In this document: positions 49,783-58,082 of the stretch, one piece after another | How the letters are laid out: the number at the start of each line of letters is the position of its first letter | Numbering within the stretch: the first letter of the stretch is position 1 | Assembly (NCBI GenBank): GCA_000435755.1 | Contig: FR889081.1 | Location: forward strand, 24,466-82,547 | DNA: 58,082 bases | Reading direction: 5' to 3' | DNA from: Clostridium sp. CAG:508 | Lineage (GTDB): Bacteria > Bacillota > Clostridia > TANB77 > CAG-508 | Made by a program: the position numbers and the translations under genes | Notes under the pieces: generated by a model | Told to the model about the DNA's origin: nothing | The model's database searches: none | What the model saw: only the letters and a program-made list of their open reading frames with translations

Positions 49783-51942
49783 CTACTCGTCGTCTTTGTT
49801 ATCAATATGGAGAACCCTCTCCTTAATCTCTTGTGTTCTTCCCTTATTCCAGAATTGGCTTCCAATATATCCGCAAGTTCTTCTTGCTACATTTAATGTG
49901 TTATGATCTCTATTTCCACAGTTCGGACAATACCATTCTAAGTTTTCGTCTATTAAAATTTCTCCATCAAATCCACATTTTTGGCAATAATCTGATTTTG
50001 TGTTCAATTCTGCATACATAATATTATCATAAATAAAGTTAATTATTTGTAATACAACTTCTAAGTTGTCTTGTAAGTTAGGTGTTTCTACATAAGATAT
50101 AGCTCCACCTGGGCTTAGTTTTTGGAATTTACTCTCTAGTTTTAATTTAGAGAAAGCATCTATATCTTCAAATACTGGTACATGATATGAATTTGTGATA
50201 TAGCTTCTATCTGTAATTCCTTCAACTGTTCCAAATCTTTTCTTTAAGCATTTTGCAAATTTATATGTTGTAGACTCAATTGGAGTTCCATAAACACTGT
50301 AATCTATCTTCTCTGCTTCTTTCCATTCTTTGCATTTGTCATTTAATTTTTGCATTACTTTTATTGCAAATTCTTCTCCTTCACCATTATCAGTATGGCT
50401 ATGTCCTGTCATGTATTTTACACATTCATATAATCCTGCATATCCTAATGATATTGTTGAATAACCATCATGTAATAATTTGTGAATACTTTCACCTTTT
50501 TCAAGTCTTGCTAAAGCTCCATGTTGCCATAATATTGGTGCAACATCACTTGTAACTTTACTTAATCTCTCATGTCTAATTTGTAGTGCTTTATGGCATA
50601 ATTCTAATCTTTCGTCAAATATTTTCCAGAATTTTTCTTCATCTTGTTTTGATGATAATGCAACATCAACTAAATTGATAGTTACAACACCTTGATTAAA
50701 TCTTCCATAGTATTTTGGTTTATTTGTTTCTGGGTCTACATATGGTGTTAAGAATGATCTACATCCCATACATGGGTAGCAGTTTCCGTTTCCATTTTTA
50801 TCTATTTTAAGTTCCTTCATTTTCTTTTCAGAAATATAGTCTGGAACTAATCTTTTAGCTGTACATTTGGCAGCTAGTTCTGTTAAATACCAATATTTGC
50901 TATCTTTATGTATGTTGTCTTCTTCTAATACATAAAGAAGTTTAGGGAATGCTGGTGTAATATATACACCTTTTTCATTTTTAAATCCTTCTATTCTTTG
51001 TTTTAAGAATTCTTCAATTATCATTGCTAATTCTTTTTTGTATTCATCAGTTTCTCCTAAATACATACAAACTGATAAGAATGGTGCTTGTCCATTTGTA
51101 TTTGTCATTGAATTTACTTGATAATTGAAAGTTTGAACACCGTCAGATACCTCTTTTTTAGTATCTTGTTCAGCATATTCTTTACATTGTGCTTCGCTTA
51201 AGCCTCTTTTTTTGTATTTTTTATAATATCTATCATAACTGCTTTTTACAAATGGTGCTAAGTGTGTTAATGATACTGTTGCTCCACCATAAGTAGATGA
51301 TGTAACACCTAATATAATTTGTGTAGCAATTGTCATAGCTGTTAAAAATCTATGTGGTTTTTCAATCATAACACCATTCATTATTGTTCCATTTTGTAGC
51401 ATATCTTCTAAGTTTATTAATTCACAGTTAGTTAATGCATTTTGTGCAAAGTAATCTGCATCATGGAAGTGGATAATTCCTTCGTCGTGAGCTTTCACTA
51501 CATCCTCTGGTAGTAAAAATCTTCTAGTAATATCTGTACTAGTAATTCCTGCTAAGTAGTCTCTTTGAGTTGTAACAACTCTTGCATTTTTATTTGAATT
51601 TTCATTGTTCCAATAATCACTTTCACCATCAATTAATTCCTTAATTGATTGATCTGTCGTGTTTGCTTTTCTTACTAATTCTCTGGTATAACGATATGTA
51701 ATATATTTTTTAGCTAGTAGATATTTTCCAAAAGACATCAATTGCTCTTCTATAATATCTTGAATATCTTCTACCAAAATTCTTTTTTTATCTAAATCTT
51801 CAACATAATCAATTATTTGATTTATTTCCTCTTTAGTTGCTCTTTCTCTTGGTCTCACTTCTCTGTTAGCTTTTTCAATTGCTACTCTGATTTTTGATTG
51901 ATCAAAATCTACTAATTTCCCATCTCTTTTCACTACTTGCAT
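49783..51942 (-). CDS. nrdD: Anaerobic ribonucleoside-triphosphate reductase, class III
   Basis: 719 residues. N-terminal ATP-cone (about 1-90, VVKRDGKLVDFDQSKI), catalytic barrel with NCELINLEDML and CMGCRSFLTPY, and C-terminal zinc site (CQKCG ... CPNCG) followed by the glycyl radical site RRTCGYIG with Gly691. Reduces NTPs to dNTPs without oxygen. GGGGGAAAT precedes the ATG. The promoter upstream is palindromic. Confidence 0.96.
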   Translation of the reverse strand: MQVVKRDGKLVDFDQSKIRVAIEKANREVRPRERATKEEINQIIDYVEDLDKKRILVEDIQDIIEEQLMSFGKYLLAKKYITYRYTRELVRKANTTDQSIKELIDGESDYWNNENSNKNARVVTTQRDYLAGITSTDITRRFLLPEDVVKAHDEGIIHFHDADYFAQNALTNCELINLEDMLQNGTIMNGVMIEKPHRFLTAMTIATQIILGVTSSTYGGATVSLTHLAPFVKSSYDRYYKKYKKRGLSEAQCKEYAEQDTKKEVSDGVQTFNYQVNSMTNTNGQAPFLSVCMYLGETDEYKKELAMIIEEFLKQRIEGFKNEKGVYITPAFPKLLYVLEEDNIHKDSKYWYLTELAAKCTAKRLVPDYISEKKMKELKIDKNGNGNCYPCMGCRSFLTPYVDPETNKPKYYGRFNQGVVTINLVDVALSSKQDEEKFWKIFDERLELCHKALQIRHERLSKVTSDVAPILWQHGALARLEKGESIHKLLHDGYSTISLGYAGLYECVKYMTGHSHTDNGEGEEFAIKVMQKLNDKCKEWKEAEKIDYSVYGTPIESTTYKFAKCLKKRFGTVEGITDRSYITNSYHVPVFEDIDAFSKLKLESKFQKLSPGGAISYVETPNLQDNLEVVLQIINFIYDNIMYAELNTKSDYCQKCGFDGEILIDENLEWYCPNCGNRDHNTLNVARRTCGYIGSQFWNKGRTQEIKERVLHIDNKDDE

Positions 51943-52024
51943 TTTTATTTCCCCCTATATGTATCTTATAGCTTATAATAGTTTAGATATTTTTATAATC
52001 TCTAAACAATATCTTTTCTTTTGT

Positions 52025-52061
52025 TTGACATTATCTTATATCACTCAAAAGATAATGTCAA
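52025..52061 (-). promoter_or_regulatory. Palindromic promoter/operator of nrdDG
   Basis: Minus strand TTGACA (52061-52056), 17-bp spacer, TAAGAT (52038-52033), enclosed by a perfect 13-bp inverted repeat TTGACATTATCTT / AAGATAATGTCAA (11-bp gap). A repressor bound there would cover -35 and -10. A second repeat GTTTAGA/TCTAAAC lies in the leader at about 51981-52007. Confidence 0.6.
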
Positions 52062-52488
52062 GCAGTTACAGTTTATGTAACCGTTCTGTGTTTTGCTTGA
52101 TATATATGGTGTTATGCGTTTTTGTCAATTAGTCTTATTTGTGTCTTTCAGTCAATTTGTTTGTAATTTTTTGTCTGTTTTACACGTTTTTATTTTTTAT
52201 AGCAATTATTATTACAATTTTATTACATTTGTTTAAAAATCGCTTATTTCTAAACATTTTTAGCATTTTATAAATTGTATCCACATTGATTTTGCTTGAT
52301 ATTTCAGTAAATTTCGCTTCAATTCTTTCAAAAAAATGGTAAAAATATTTTTGTTTTATTTTTTAAAGTTTTTTAAAAATGATTTTTTGCATATTTTTCA
52401 TTTTTTATTTTATTATTAAATGTATATTTTTGTGTTTTCCAGTTTTTATCAATACTTTTGTATGTTTTTCTATTATAATTTTATTCTA
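52062..52488. other. Non-coding AT-rich region between nrdD and the DUF308 gene
   Basis: No ORF with a ribosome binding site on either strand. Contains GTTACA/TGTAAC inverted repeat (52065-52081), a possible one-sided NrdR-like site (TATATATGGTGT at 52101-52112) and a paired ATTACA at 52211 and 52222 with 11-bp period. The stretch 52230-52480 is almost only A/T. Confidence 0.6.
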
Positions 52489-52521
52489 AAAAAACTCGTT
52501 TTTTGAAAAAACGAGTTTTTT
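52489..52521. terminator. Terminator of the MMPL operon
   Basis: AAAAAACTCGTTTTTT-G-AAAAAACGAGTTTTTT, a perfect symmetric hairpin 73 bp beyond the DUF308 stop; can work in either direction. Confidence 0.85.
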
Positions 52522-52593
52522 TATTTTTTAATTTTTTAATATTGTTTTTATTATATTTTAACGGTATTTTATGTCATTGTCTTTTTGTTATAG

Positions 52594-53142
52594 TTATTTT
52601 TCTAGTTTTTTTATGTTAGATAAGAATATAATGTCTTCTATCATATCTAATATTGAGTAAATTAGAATTACAATTCCTATTGTCACAACTATGGCATTTG
52701 ATACAAATATTGTATATAGCCCACATACTATCATTACAATAGAAATTAATAAACTGCATATCCAAGTTGGTGATTCTACTAGTTTTAATTTAAATGACAA
52801 GCTTAATCTTATTATTCCTGTGTAAACTATCCAAATTCCTATTAAAACTCTGAATATTGTTTCAATTTGGCTTTTGTAAACTATTGTTATAATTCCAAGG
52901 ATGATAGCTATAATTCCATATGCTATGTCATAATTGTAAAAGTTATATTTTCCTCTTGTTAGGCAATAATCTACTAATTTGTATAGTCCTACTATAATGA
53001 AAAGTATTCCTACAATCAACGATACTACCTTTGTGCTTCCCTCTGGGTTTGTAATTAAAAGTATTCCAAGAATTGCAAATACTAATGATGTTAACAAAGA
53101 TGTCCATCCTGTTCTTTTAAATATTTTTTCAAGATATTCCAT
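52594..53142 (-). CDS. HdeD/DUF308-like small membrane protein
   Basis: 182 residues from ATG 53142 (AAAGGAG at 9 bp; the frame extends 6 codons upstream). Six helices in three pairs, starting FKRTGWTSLLTSLVFAILGILLITNPEG, with the DUF308/HdeD repeats IVGLYKLVDYCL and YTGIIRLSLSF. In enterics HdeD is acid-stress linked, but in Firmicutes the role is unknown. Last gene of the MMPL unit. Confidence 0.82.
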   Translation of the reverse strand: MEYLEKIFKRTGWTSLLTSLVFAILGILLITNPEGSTKVVSLIVGILFIIVGLYKLVDYCLTRGKYNFYNYDIAYGIIAIILGIITIVYKSQIETIFRVLIGIWIVYTGIIRLSLSFKLKLVESPTWICSLLISIVMIVCGLYTIFVSNAIVVTIGIVILIYSILDMIEDIIFLSNIKKLEK

Positions 53143-53208
53143 ATTTGTTGCTCCTTTCATTTTTATTTATATTATTATATTTATCATTAAATTTAATATT
53201 TTTCAAGA

Positions 53209-55131
53209 CTAATTATTAGTTTTTTCCTCATTTTGTTTTAATGGATCGGTAATTAAAATGAATTTAACATTTCCATTCATTTCTTCATCCATTTCTGCGA
53301 AATTCATATATTCTTTTGATAATTTTTCTAGTGCATCAATTCTACTTGTAAGGTTATGAATGTCTCCATTTACTGTAGAATATAGCTTGTTAATTGCTTT
53401 TGTGTTAAACTCTTTTATTCCTTCTGATAGTGCTTTTGCACCCTCAGCAATATCACCTGATTTTTCAGTTAATTGTTCACTTGCTGAATATAATTCTTTT
53501 ACACTTGCATTAAGAGTGTTTGTTCCGGCATTTAATTTATTTGCACCTGTTTTTAATGTACTTATTCCTTCAATTAATGCTGCTGATTTTGTTGATAATT
53601 CACTTGTTCCTGCAACTAATTCATCTGATTTTGTATTCATTGCATCTAAGCCTTTAGCTAATGCTGTTAAGTTTTTATCTAAAGAATTTGCTCCTACTTT
53701 TAATCCGGGATCTTCTTTAGTTCCTTTTCCGTCTAGTCCTTCTTTAATAGATGCCACAGTTGTTTGAGCTGTACCTACTGATTTTAGTAATTCTATTGAT
53801 TGTTCATTTGCTGATATATTTTGTTCTAATAATGCAATAGTTTGTTTATTCATTTCTATTTGTTGTGTTAATGTTGCTTTTAATTGTTCATCTGTTGCAC
53901 TGTTTTTTTGAGCTGTTAATGCAGTTTGCATAGTTTCTAAGTTTGCTTTTAATTTTTTATCTGCGTCTACAAGTTTTGTTAACTCTGCTGTTTTGGTTTT
54001 TACATCAACAGTTGATAACCTGGCATTCATTGCATCTATCGCCTTACTTGTATTTATAATTCCTATGTTTATTGATGTCGCTCCAGCTGCTAATGCTTGG
54101 CTTGATTCTGCCATATATTCTACTTTTTCTTTTAAAGTTTTTGCACCATCTGATAATTTGCTTACTCCTGGAATTAAAGCACTTGATTTTGTTGCTAATG
54201 AATTTACACCATCAGCCACTTTGCTTGCTCCTTCTCTTGTGTCTTGTGTTCCTTGTGTTAATTCATTCATATAGTCTGTAAATTCTTGAGATTTTTCTGC
54301 ATATTGACTTGTTCCTTCTTGTAATGTATTTGCTCCTTTTTCAAGCTTTTCACTAGCTGATTTCATATCATTCATTGATGAATACAACTCATTTAGTTTA
54401 TCTGCTATTTTTGATTCATTTTCTTCTAATACTCTTGGTGTTATATATGTAATCATATTCTCTAGTTCAAATTTTTCTGTTTCCATTGATATTTCTACTT
54501 TGTTTGGTATATCAATTTCATTTGTTTTTAAGCTTTCTTTTAATCCTGGGAATGCGACTCCAAGTAGTATAGTTTTTTCTCCTTTTTCAACTACTTTTCC
54601 TTGAGTTAATTTAATATTTTTGTTTGTTTTAGTATCAAGTGTTGTTCCTGTTATTACTATAAATGGTGTGTACATTTTTTCAGTTGTTCCATTTATATTT
54701 ACATTGTGAGTTTCATTGTTTTTGTATGTTATTGTAATTTTCACTTTTCCTTTTTTGCCAACTATTTCTTCTGCTGACATTTCTTTTCCGTCCAATTCAT
54801 ATTTAATAGATGTTTCAATCGGTAATTTCTTTTCTGTTTTTCCTTGATAATATATATCTTTTTCATCAGCATTCCATATTATTTTGTTTTCTTTTTTCTC
54901 AAATGTTTCGTTTCCACCTACGTTTGTTATGTCTAATAAGTTTGATATGTCATCTATTGTTTTTAATAATTCATCATTTTTTATATGTTCATTTACTATT
55001 GTTTCATATTGTGTTCCACTATTGTTAAGTTTTGAATATACTGTTTCTTCTTTTGTTACAGCAAATACTGGAGTTGCATAACCTAGCATTGTACATAATA
55101 ATATGCTTCCAATTATTTTTTTACTTTTCAT
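53209..55131 (-). CDS. Exported coiled-coil protein, YhgE/MMPL-partner-like
   Basis: 640 residues. Signal peptide 1-24 (cut after VFA). Beta-rich N-terminal domain (about 25-225, with VKITITYKNNETHNVNI), then a long coiled coil/heptad region to about 600 with repeated units of the type GANTLQEGTSQYAEKS, DGVNSLATKSSALIPG and LSDGAKTLKEKV, as in YhgE/Pip and MMPL-linked proteins. No C-terminal membrane segment. It begins 31 bp after the MMPL gene and probably acts outside the membrane as a periplasm-side adaptor for the transporter. Confidence 0.78.
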   Translation of the reverse strand: MKSKKIIGSILLCTMLGYATPVFAVTKEETVYSKLNNSGTQYETIVNEHIKNDELLKTIDDISNLLDITNVGGNETFEKKENKIIWNADEKDIYYQGKTEKKLPIETSIKYELDGKEMSAEEIVGKKGKVKITITYKNNETHNVNINGTTEKMYTPFIVITGTTLDTKTNKNIKLTQGKVVEKGEKTILLGVAFPGLKESLKTNEIDIPNKVEISMETEKFELENMITYITPRVLEENESKIADKLNELYSSMNDMKSASEKLEKGANTLQEGTSQYAEKSQEFTDYMNELTQGTQDTREGASKVADGVNSLATKSSALIPGVSKLSDGAKTLKEKVEYMAESSQALAAGATSINIGIINTSKAIDAMNARLSTVDVKTKTAELTKLVDADKKLKANLETMQTALTAQKNSATDEQLKATLTQQIEMNKQTIALLEQNISANEQSIELLKSVGTAQTTVASIKEGLDGKGTKEDPGLKVGANSLDKNLTALAKGLDAMNTKSDELVAGTSELSTKSAALIEGISTLKTGANKLNAGTNTLNASVKELYSASEQLTEKSGDIAEGAKALSEGIKEFNTKAINKLYSTVNGDIHNLTSRIDALEKLSKEYMNFAEMDEEMNGNVKFILITDPLKQNEEKTNN

Positions 55132-55162
55132 TTTTTATCCTCTCCTTTTTTATTTTAGAATA

Positions 55163-57235
55163 TTAATTGCTTAATCTACGCATATTGGCAGTTGTTTTGC
55201 AAATTATTTTATCAAATACAATTAAGAATGCTGGTAAAACTGTCAATACAGTAACCATGCTAATGATTGCGCCTCTTGCCATTAAGCTACATAAAGAACC
55301 AATCATTTCAATTTTTGAATACATACCAACTCCAAATGTTGCTCCAAAGAAACATAATGCACTAACAATTATTGATTGAATTGATGTTCCTAAAGCTTCA
55401 TCTATAGCTTGATGTTTGTCTTTTCCTTCTATTCTTGCTGTTTTATATTTTGTTGTAATTAAAATTGCATAATCTATTGTTGCACCTAATTGAATTGTAC
55501 CAATTACTATTGACGCTATAAATGGTATTACTGTTCCTGTATATGCAGGTATTCCCATATTGATAAATATTGCAAATTCTATTGCAGCAATTAATATTAT
55601 TGGCAAACTTACTGATTTTAGAACAAATACCATTATTACAAGTATAATTGCAATTGAAACTGTATTTACACTGTTGAAATCATGGTCACTTATTTCAACC
55701 AAGTCTTTCATTAATGGTCCTTCTCCAGCAAGTATTGCTGTATCGTCATATTCTTTTATTATTTTATTTACTTCTTCTATTTGGCTATTTAATTCATTTG
55801 TTGCAATTTCATATTTTGAATTTATAATTACCATTTGATATTTATCACTTTCAAATATTGATGTTATATCTTCTGGTAGCATTTCTTTTGGTATATTTAC
55901 TTCTTTTGAAATTTTAGAATAACTTAATGTCCATTCAATTCCATCTAAGCTTTCTATTTTATCTAACATTTCATTTAATTTATAGTCCGGCATATTTTTA
56001 TCTACTAGTAATAATTCTGTTGAAACCATATCAAATTTATCTTTTAATTCATTGTTTGCTTGTATACTATTTAAAGTATCTGGTAAAGATTTGCTTAGGT
56101 TATAGTAATTTTCTGTATGTGTATATCCATATACTGCAAATGGTAAAATTACTATAAATGCAACTAAAATTGCTTTGTAATGTTTTAAATTGAAGTTTTT
56201 AACTTTTTCAAATCTTGGTAATATTTCTTTGTGTTTTGTTTTTTCTACCCATTTATCAAATACAAGTAACATTGCTGGTAATGTTGTAACTGCTGTTATT
56301 ACACCAATTAAAACACCTTTTGCCATTACTAAACCAATATCTTTTCCTAATGTTAAGTTCATACTACATAATGCTAAGAATCCAGCTATTGTTGTTAATG
56401 AACTTCCTAGTACTGATACTAATGTTTTTGCTATTGCAGTTGCCATTGCTTCATCATTATTCGAAACTTTTTCTTTTTCTGCTTTATAACTGTGGTATAA
56501 GAATATTGCAAAATCCATTGTTACACCAAGTTGCAATACAGCACTTATTGCTTTTGTTATATATGATGTTTGACCTAAAAAGGCATTTGTGCCCATGTTG
56601 TATAATACTGCCATTCCTATGTTTAATAGCATTAGTACTGGTGCCAAATATGAATCTAATGCTAATTGCAATATTATCAAACATAAAGCTACTGCAATCA
56701 TTACATATATTATTACTTCTGAATCCGATAGATTTCTAGTGTCTAGTACCGTTGCAGTCATACCACTTATTTTGCAATTTTCATTTGATATTTCTCTAAG
56801 TTTTTCAACTGTTTCCATTGTTGTATCTTCTGAAATTCCATCTTTAAATGTTACTAATACTGGCGTTGTGTTGTCCTTATATAATTTGTCTTTAATTTCA
56901 TCAGGTAACATTTCTAGCGGTACGTCGGTTCCTATAATGTCTGTTAGTCCAACTACTTTTTCTACATTTCCTACTTCTCTAAATTGTTTTTCTAATTCTA
57001 TAATATCTTTTGACTGCATATTTTCTAGTATTACTACTGAAAACGCTCCCATGTCAAAGTCATCTGCTAATATATTTTCACCTTTTATAGTTTCGATGTT
57101 GTCAGGCAAATATACTAGTATGTCATAGTTTACTCTTGTTGCTTTATATCCAATAATTGATGGAATTAAAAGTAACAAAGATATTATTAGAATAGCTACT
57201 TTGTGTTTACATATAAACTGTCCAAACTTTTCCAT
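55163..57235 (-). CDS. MMPL/RND-family membrane transporter
   Basis: 690 residues. Twelve helices in two repeats: helix 1 (about 14-32), a large outer domain (33-165), helices 2-6 (about 170-330), helix 7 (355-372), a second outer domain (375-515), helices 8-12 (520-680). Repeat landmarks are GVTMDFAIFLYHSYKAEK and GATIDYAILITTKYKTAR, each with the proton-relay Asp typical of MMPL/RND transporters. Likely exports a lipid or toxic compound. Under the TetR-controlled promoter; AAGGAGGCAG precedes the ATG. Confidence 0.92.
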   Translation of the reverse strand: MEKFGQFICKHKVAILIISLLLLIPSIIGYKATRVNYDILVYLPDNIETIKGENILADDFDMGAFSVVILENMQSKDIIELEKQFREVGNVEKVVGLTDIIGTDVPLEMLPDEIKDKLYKDNTTPVLVTFKDGISEDTTMETVEKLREISNENCKISGMTATVLDTRNLSDSEVIIYVMIAVALCLIILQLALDSYLAPVLMLLNIGMAVLYNMGTNAFLGQTSYITKAISAVLQLGVTMDFAIFLYHSYKAEKEKVSNNDEAMATAIAKTLVSVLGSSLTTIAGFLALCSMNLTLGKDIGLVMAKGVLIGVITAVTTLPAMLLVFDKWVEKTKHKEILPRFEKVKNFNLKHYKAILVAFIVILPFAVYGYTHTENYYNLSKSLPDTLNSIQANNELKDKFDMVSTELLLVDKNMPDYKLNEMLDKIESLDGIEWTLSYSKISKEVNIPKEMLPEDITSIFESDKYQMVIINSKYEIATNELNSQIEEVNKIIKEYDDTAILAGEGPLMKDLVEISDHDFNSVNTVSIAIILVIMVFVLKSVSLPIILIAAIEFAIFINMGIPAYTGTVIPFIASIVIGTIQLGATIDYAILITTKYKTARIEGKDKHQAIDEALGTSIQSIIVSALCFFGATFGVGMYSKIEMIGSLCSLMARGAIISMVTVLTVLPAFLIVFDKIICKTTANMRRLSN

Positions 57236-57256
57236 TTTTCTGCCTCCTTATTTTTA

Positions 57257-57306
57257 TGACCATTAGTCACTTTTCATAATATACTACTTTTCTGACCATT
57301 AGTCAA
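57257..57306 (-). promoter_or_regulatory. MMPL promoter with two TetR operator copies
   Basis: Minus strand TTGACT (57306-57301), 17-bp spacer, TATATT (57283-57278). Two identical TGACCATTAGTCA palindromes lie at 57257-57269 and 57293-57305; one overlaps the -35 and the other the start-site region, spaced 36 bp. Confidence 0.78.
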
Positions 57307-57410
57307 TAGTTTTTATGAAAATTTTTTAGCAAATCGATATTTGTTGTAATTTTTAGCATTATTTACTGATCTCAAAGAACAATTTACTATTACTTTTTTA
57401 TTTATTTCTA

Positions 57411-57438
57411 TTGACTATGCGTCATTTTTATGTAATAA
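57411..57438 (+). promoter_or_regulatory. tetR promoter with third operator-like site
   Basis: TTGACT (57411-57416), 16-bp spacer, TAATAA (57433-57438). TGACTATGCGTCA at 57412-57424 keeps the TGAC-N5-GTCA form of the two MMPL operators and overlaps the -35, suggesting autoregulation. Confidence 0.55.
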
Positions 57439-57462
57439 TTATATTGTATTGGAGGCAAGATT

Positions 57463-58050
57463 ATGAAAGAAAAAAATGATAAAGAAGAAAGATTATTAGA
57501 CGTAGGATTCAAACTTTTTACCGAAAAAGGTTTTAAAGATACTTCTATTCAAGACATTGTTGATAATGCAGATGTCGCAAAAGGTACTTTTTATTTATAT
57601 TTTAAAGATAAATATGAATTAAGAGATGTTTTAATCGCAAGAAAATCTATGTCATTATTTTCTGAAGCAATAAATGCTGTAAAAAGCACTTATATAGAAA
57701 ATTTTGCAGATCAAATGATTTTTGTTATAAATTACATTATTGATAAACTTGCCAAAACTCCTTTACTTTTGAAATTCATATCTAAAAATTTATCATGGGG
57801 AGTTTATAGCCAAACTGTATTAAATTTATATGAAAAAAATAAAAATTCTGAGGAAGGTCTTGTTTATTTATTTTTAAATGGTGTTAAAGAACATAATATT
57901 AAGCTTAAAAATCCTGAAGTAACATTATATATGATTATAGAGTTAGTTAGCTCAACTTGTTTTAATTCTATTTTATATAACGAACCTCTCCCAATTGAAG
58001 AATTTAAACCTTATTTGTATGAATTAATTAGAAATTTGTTAAAAGAATAA
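57463..58050 (+). CDS. TetR/AcrR family transcriptional regulator
   Basis: 195 residues. N-terminal helix-turn-helix (about 8-55) with LFTEKGFKDTSIQDIVDNA and AKGTFYLYFKDKYELRD, followed by an all-helical ligand domain. TTGGAGGC precedes the ATG. Divergent from the MMPL operon, with shared palindromic sites in between, so it probably represses that operon and itself until a ligand binds. Confidence 0.92.
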   Translation: MKEKNDKEERLLDVGFKLFTEKGFKDTSIQDIVDNADVAKGTFYLYFKDKYELRDVLIARKSMSLFSEAINAVKSTYIENFADQMIFVINYIIDKLAKTPLLLKFISKNLSWGVYSQTVLNLYEKNKNSEEGLVYLFLNGVKEHNIKLKNPEVTLYMIIELVSSTCFNSILYNEPLPIEEFKPYLYELIRNLLKE

Positions 58051-58080
58051 AAAACTGCACTATTTCTGATGCAGCTTTTT
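58051..58080 (+). terminator. Terminator of the tetR gene
   Basis: CTGCA / TGCAG stem (58055-58059, 58070-58074) with A run before and CTTTTT after, directly after the stop; the window ends here. Confidence 0.7.
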
Positions 58081-58082
58081 GC

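Noticed and set aside
52096..52112. NrdR box upstream of nrdD
   Set aside because: Only one half fits the ACACWATATATWGTGT form and it lies over 30 bp upstream of the core promoter, so it is not called as a site.
54072..54281. Leu-rich plus-strand frame in the coiled-coil gene
   Set aside because: Produced by the heptad repeat codons read in antisense; no start site.

Overview
The window is a 58-kb piece of an AT-rich chromosome (about 30% G+C by eye) from an anaerobic Bacillota of the class Clostridia. This rests on four-subunit 2-oxoacid:ferredoxin oxidoreductase, the oxygen-sensitive class III ribonucleotide reductase (NrdD/NrdG), WalR/WalK, sporulation-linked genes (CwlD-type amidase, Spo0E-like phosphatase), LPXTG and thioester surface proteins, and AGGAGG-type ribosome binding sites. 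No species can be named from sequence alone; an uncultured gut-type clostridium is plausible.

Layout. 1-1.9 kb: 5' part of minD and a pseudopilin-anchored formylglycine-enzyme-like surface protein with a 3' frameshift. 1.9-5.0 kb (+): porGDAB operon. 5.0-10.1 kb (-): walR-walK-lepB-holB-ricT-ferredoxin operon. 10.2-18.6 kb (-): a G+C-rich small membrane protein gene and a 2701-residue cyclic beta-1,2-glucan synthase-like protein. 18.7-27.8 kb: cwlD (+), then an LPXTG protein, a GGDEF protein with degenerate receiver, a membrane-anchored Ig-like protein and a 1454-residue thioester/repeat adhesin (all -). 28.1-29.7 kb: tRNA-Cys, a tRNA fragment, tRNA-Gly and a D,D-carboxypeptidase.

29.8-43.8 kb (-) is the most interesting part: a complete-looking type IV secretion-like locus. 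In transcription order it has three tandem VirB2/T4SS-pilin paralogues, PrgI (VirB3-like), a TraC/VirB4-N-like protein, a VirB4 ATPase, a VirB6-like polytopic protein, a VirB8-like protein, a membrane-anchored lysozyme + NlpC/P60 hydrolase (CwlT/VirB1-like), a second anchored protein and a soluble acidic protein. No relaxase, coupling ATPase, integrase or att site is visible, and the locus sits between housekeeping genes, so it may be a chromosomal secretion or pilus machine rather than an integrative element. Both of its promoters have three TGTAAT motifs at exact 11-bp spacing about 48 bp upstream of -35; related arrays precede walR and the adhesin gene. This suggests an OmpR-family regulator, possibly WalR, links wall homeostasis to surface machinery.

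43.9-58 kb: Spo0E-like gene with Spo0A-box-like sites upstream, M16 peptidase pair (yfmH/yfmF), a 27-codon ORF with its own promoter and terminator, yqeY, rpsU, prs, nrdG/nrdD with a palindromic promoter, then a DUF308 membrane protein, a coiled-coil exported protein and an MMPL transporter under a divergent TetR regulator with three TGAC-N5-GTCA sites.

Three genes (at about 556, 33501 and 37076) are each broken by what looks like one extra base in a short homopolymer. The shared direction and context suggest assembly or sequencing indels; joining the frames restores a conserved domain or one continuous protein in each case.
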